NCBI GenBank assembly: GCA_019090615.1
Contig: JAHRVQ010000060.1
Span: forward strand, 1 to 64,000
DNA length: 64,000 nt
Source: Pseudomonadales bacterium
Lineage (GTDB): Bacteria > Pseudomonadota > Gammaproteobacteria > Pseudomonadales > Azotimanducaceae
Reading direction: 5' to 3'
Shown: positions 61,988 to 64,000 of the stretch, one piece after another
Numbering within the stretch: the stretch's first letter is position 1
Layout of the letters: each line of letters opens with the position of its first letter
Made by a program: the position numbers and the translations under genes
The notes under the pieces: model-generated
Told to the model about the DNA's origin: nothing
The model's database searches: none
What the model saw: the letters and a program-made list of their open reading frames with translations, nothing else

Positions 61988-62023
61988 CAATTACAAATTA
62001 GTACTGTCCAACGACGCATTATG

Positions 62024-62059
62024 ACTAAGACGGCCACTAAGACAGCTACCAAGACGGTA
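62024..62059. repeat. 12-bp tandem repeat, three copies
   Basis: ACTAAGACGGCC, ACTAAGACAGCT, ACCAAGACGGTA, 39 bases before the alcohol dehydrogenase start. Confidence 0.85.
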
Positions 62060-62097
62060 AATGAATCACTAAAGAAGCCATTTAAAGGGAGACAAAA

Positions 62098-63192
62098 ATG
62101 AAAGCCAGAGGCGCGATTTTTAGAGAAATAGGCACCCCCCTCAGTATCGAAGAAGTTGATATTTCGGACCCTAGACCCAACGAAGTACTGGTTAGGACTC
62201 TGGCCTGTGGCGTCTGCCATAGTGATCTGCATTTTGTTAACGGCTCTATTGCTGGACCCTCACCGACCATTCCCGGCCATGAACCTGCCGGTATTGTTGA
62301 AGCAGTAGGTTCTGATGTCAGAACCGTTGCTGTGGGCGATCATGTAATAGCCTGTACTTCAATGTTCTGCGGGCAATGTACACAATGCCTTAAAGGCCGT
62401 CCTTATTTGTGTATGGACCGTGGTGCCTGTCGGCGTAAACGCGGCGATGAGCCAAGAATTGCTCAGGCCGGTAAACCCCTGTTCCAGTTCGCTGATCTAT
62501 CAGGGTTTTGTGAAGTGATGCTGGTACATGAAAGAGCATTGGTGAAAATTGATAACGATATACCGCTTGATAGAGCTGCATTGGTTGGCTGCGCAGTAAC
62601 AACTGGTGTAGGTGCGGCACTCAATACCGCTAAGGTTGAGCCAGGTTCAACTGTTGCAGTATTTGGCGCAGGCGGTGTTGGTAGCTCTATTATACAAGGC
62701 GCGCGAATTGCCGGTGCCAAACAAATTATTGCCATTGATGTAGTGGCCAGCAAACTGGATGCTGCGAAGAAATTTGGCGCCACAGATGTTATTCTGTCAG
62801 GCGGTGATGTTGACCCAGTAAAAGCTATCAAAAAACTCTCTAAAGGCGGCGTCGATTTTGCCTTTGATGCGGTTGGTATGACGCTGCTGTCGCAACAGTG
62901 TTTTTACGCCCTGGCACCCAAAGGTAAGGCGGTCATCGTAGGCGCTATCCCCCCTGGGCAGAAACTGGAACTGGAACCTGGTCACTTTTTTGTGGAAAAA
63001 ACCATTACCGGTTGCTTTATGGGTTCTAATCGATTCCATATTGATGCGCTAAGCTATCTCGATCTATATCGGCAGGACAAACTTGACCTGGACGCGATGA
63101 TAACCGAACGGATGCCCCTGTCCGATATCAACAAGGCTTTTGAGTTGATGGAACAGGGTGAAGTTACCCGTACCGTTATAACATTTGACTAA
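62098..63192 (+). CDS. Zinc-dependent alcohol dehydrogenase (class III-like)
   Basis: A 364-residue MDR-family dehydrogenase. The catalytic zinc site is CGVCHSD plus GHEPAG; the structural zinc lobe has four cysteines in FCGQCTQCLKGRPYLC; the NAD motif is VFGAGGVGSS near residue 195, with Asp in IAIDVVASK favouring NAD. Overall form resembles AdhD/class III enzymes of bacteria that oxidise medium or long alcohols, without clear formaldehyde specificity. GGGAG precedes ATG 62098 by 6 bases. A terminator-like stem (63264-63286) follows. Confidence 0.93.
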   Translation: MKARGAIFREIGTPLSIEEVDISDPRPNEVLVRTLACGVCHSDLHFVNGSIAGPSPTIPGHEPAGIVEAVGSDVRTVAVGDHVIACTSMFCGQCTQCLKGRPYLCMDRGACRRKRGDEPRIAQAGKPLFQFADLSGFCEVMLVHERALVKIDNDIPLDRAALVGCAVTTGVGAALNTAKVEPGSTVAVFGAGGVGSSIIQGARIAGAKQIIAIDVVASKLDAAKKFGATDVILSGGDVDPVKAIKKLSKGGVDFAFDAVGMTLLSQQCFYALAPKGKAVIVGAIPPGQKLELEPGHFFVEKTITGCFMGSNRFHIDALSYLDLYRQDKLDLDAMITERMPLSDINKAFELMEQGEVTRTVITFD

Positions 63193-63263
63193 CCTGAAAT
63201 TTAAGCGTGTACTTAGGTACATAAACATTAACTAAAACCATTAACAAACCACAAAACATCATC

Positions 63264-63286
63264 AAGGCGCCCTTCAAGGGCGCTTT
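63264..63286 (+). terminator. Rho-independent-like terminator after the alcohol dehydrogenase
   Basis: AAGGCGCCC (63264-63272) pairs with GGGCGCTTT (63278-63286) around TTCAA, with one G-T pair. The T-rich tail is short (TTTAATGG), so efficiency may be modest. Confidence 0.65.
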
Positions 63287-63324
63287 AATGGTTATGTTTT
63301 GCTGGATGAGAGGAAGGGGAAATT

Positions 63325-64000
63325 ATGTCTCAATTAGATTTGGTCATACGCGGTGGCAGCATCGTTGATGGCACAGGCGCAGCCGCAAAGACTGCTGATA
63401 TCGGTGTTACAAACGGTGAAATTACTGAAGTAGGTAAGATTAGCAGCAAAGGCAAGCAGGAAATAGATGCTAGCGGCGCTCTGGTAACACCCGGCTTTGT
63501 CGATATTCATACCCACTACGACGGCCAGGCTACATGGTCCAACCGAATGTCCCCTTCAAGCAATCACGGTGTAACCACCGTTGTTATGGGTAATTGCGGG
63601 GTTGGTTTTGCGCCCTGCTGGAAAACTGATCATAATATTTTGATAGAACTGATGGAAGGTGTTGAGGATATACCCGGCGCTGCACTTAACGAAGGTCTAA
63701 GTTGGGAATGGGAATCTTTTCCTGAATATATGGATTATCTGGATAAGCGCCAGTTCGACATGGATATCGGCGCACAGTTGCCGCATGCTGCTATGCGGGT
63801 TTTTGTTATGGGTGAAAGAGGTGCAAACAGAGAGCCCGCCACCGCTGATGATATTGCCAAGATGCGCCAGTTAACGGCTGAGGCCATGCAAGCAGGAGCC
63901 ATCGGGTTTTCCAGCTCAAGGACAATTAACCATCGTAGTAGTAAAGGCGCTCACACCCCCTCTCTGACAGCTGAAAGCCAGGAACTGGTGGGTATTGCTC
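63325..64000 (+). CDS. Amidohydrolase (N-acyl-D-amino-acid deacylase-like), C-terminus beyond the window
   Basis: Only the first 225 residues are present. The protein begins MSQLDLVIRGGSIVDGTG, and the first metal motif is VTPGFVDIHTHYDGQATWS, as in the D-aminoacylase branch of the amidohydrolase superfamily. TTVVMGNCGVGFAPC contains the conserved metal-bridging Cys of that branch. It should hydrolyse an amide or cyclic amide/ester. AGGAAGGGG lies upstream of ATG 63325. Placed after the alcohol dehydrogenase, it belongs to the same cluster. In similar clusters such proteins are annotated only as amidohydrolases, so the substrate is open. Confidence 0.9.
   Translation, partial: MSQLDLVIRGGSIVDGTGAAAKTADIGVTNGEITEVGKISSKGKQEIDASGALVTPGFVDIHTHYDGQATWSNRMSPSSNHGVTTVVMGNCGVGFAPCWKTDHNILIELMEGVEDIPGAALNEGLSWEWESFPEYMDYLDKRQFDMDIGAQLPHAAMRVFVMGERGANREPATADDIAKMRQLTAEAMQAGAIGFSSSRTINHRSSKGAHTPSLTAESQELVGIA

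Overview
The window looks like the start of an assembled contig from a free-living, probably marine, heterotrophic gammaproteobacterium. Evidence: an ilvG-ilvM pair behind a classical attenuator, gloA, PutA, a monomeric NADP isocitrate dehydrogenase, an ECF sigma/DUF3379 anti-sigma pair, a protein with a VPxP/PEP-CTERM-like tail, and many acyl-CoA and oxygenase genes. The lineage below class is inference. The first 51 bases are an Illumina Nextera adapter with an i5 index, so the true genome begins at base 52. I saw no rRNA, tRNA, CRISPR array, IS element or prophage.

Region by region. 52-6462: truncated msrB, a crotonase lacking both usual catalytic glutamates, a small membrane protein, a PhyH dioxygenase, a DmdB-like acyl-CoA ligase, an unrecognised protein and an SDR. 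6510-11684: a 1313-residue PutA without the DNA-binding domain, then gloA with a coupled histidine phosphatase. 12026-20922: a 1750-residue coiled-coil protein with one membrane span and a degenerate LytM domain, a periplasmic DUF3604-like protein and an acyl-CoA dehydrogenase. 21157-30214: DUF1289, ECF sigma and anti-sigma, phosphohexomutase, then an ATP-grasp enzyme, a PhoU-kinase fusion and a PPP-type phosphatase, and glyA. 30696-43238: VOC, FAH and rhodanese genes, GFA protein, sorted exported protein, a 1373-residue membrane protein with two similar periplasmic modules, TauD-type dioxygenase, Hpt protein, MBL hydrolase and arfB.

43356-45832: promoter, Val/Ile/Leu-rich leader peptide expanded by 15-bp repeats, terminator, ilvG and ilvM. 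45866-52530: a phosphate/polyphosphate-like neighbourhood with ppk1 coupled to a periplasmic CotH-like protein, a PPP-type phosphatase, a SdiA-regulated-like lipoprotein, a DUF4956 membrane protein and a small two-span protein. 52689-55841: CvfB-like RNA-binding protein and monomeric isocitrate dehydrogenase. 56205-64000: a one-strand catabolic cluster (SnoaL/limonene-epoxide-hydrolase fold, Baeyer-Villiger monooxygenase, enoyl-CoA hydratase, SDR, nitronate monooxygenase, zinc alcohol dehydrogenase, amidohydrolase), best read as oxidation of cyclic ketones, terpenoids or similar lipids.

Two genome-wide habits stand out. Short tandem duplications (6-21 bp units, 2-6 copies) occur in more than twenty places, mostly between genes. 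Several gene ends carry stem-loops of 7-14 bp with 8-14-nt loops and no following T-run. The best candidates for undescribed biology are the envelope-spanning coiled-coil/LytM protein, the repeat-expanded ilv attenuator, the PhoU-kinase/ATP-grasp/phosphatase set and the ppk1/CotH-like pair.
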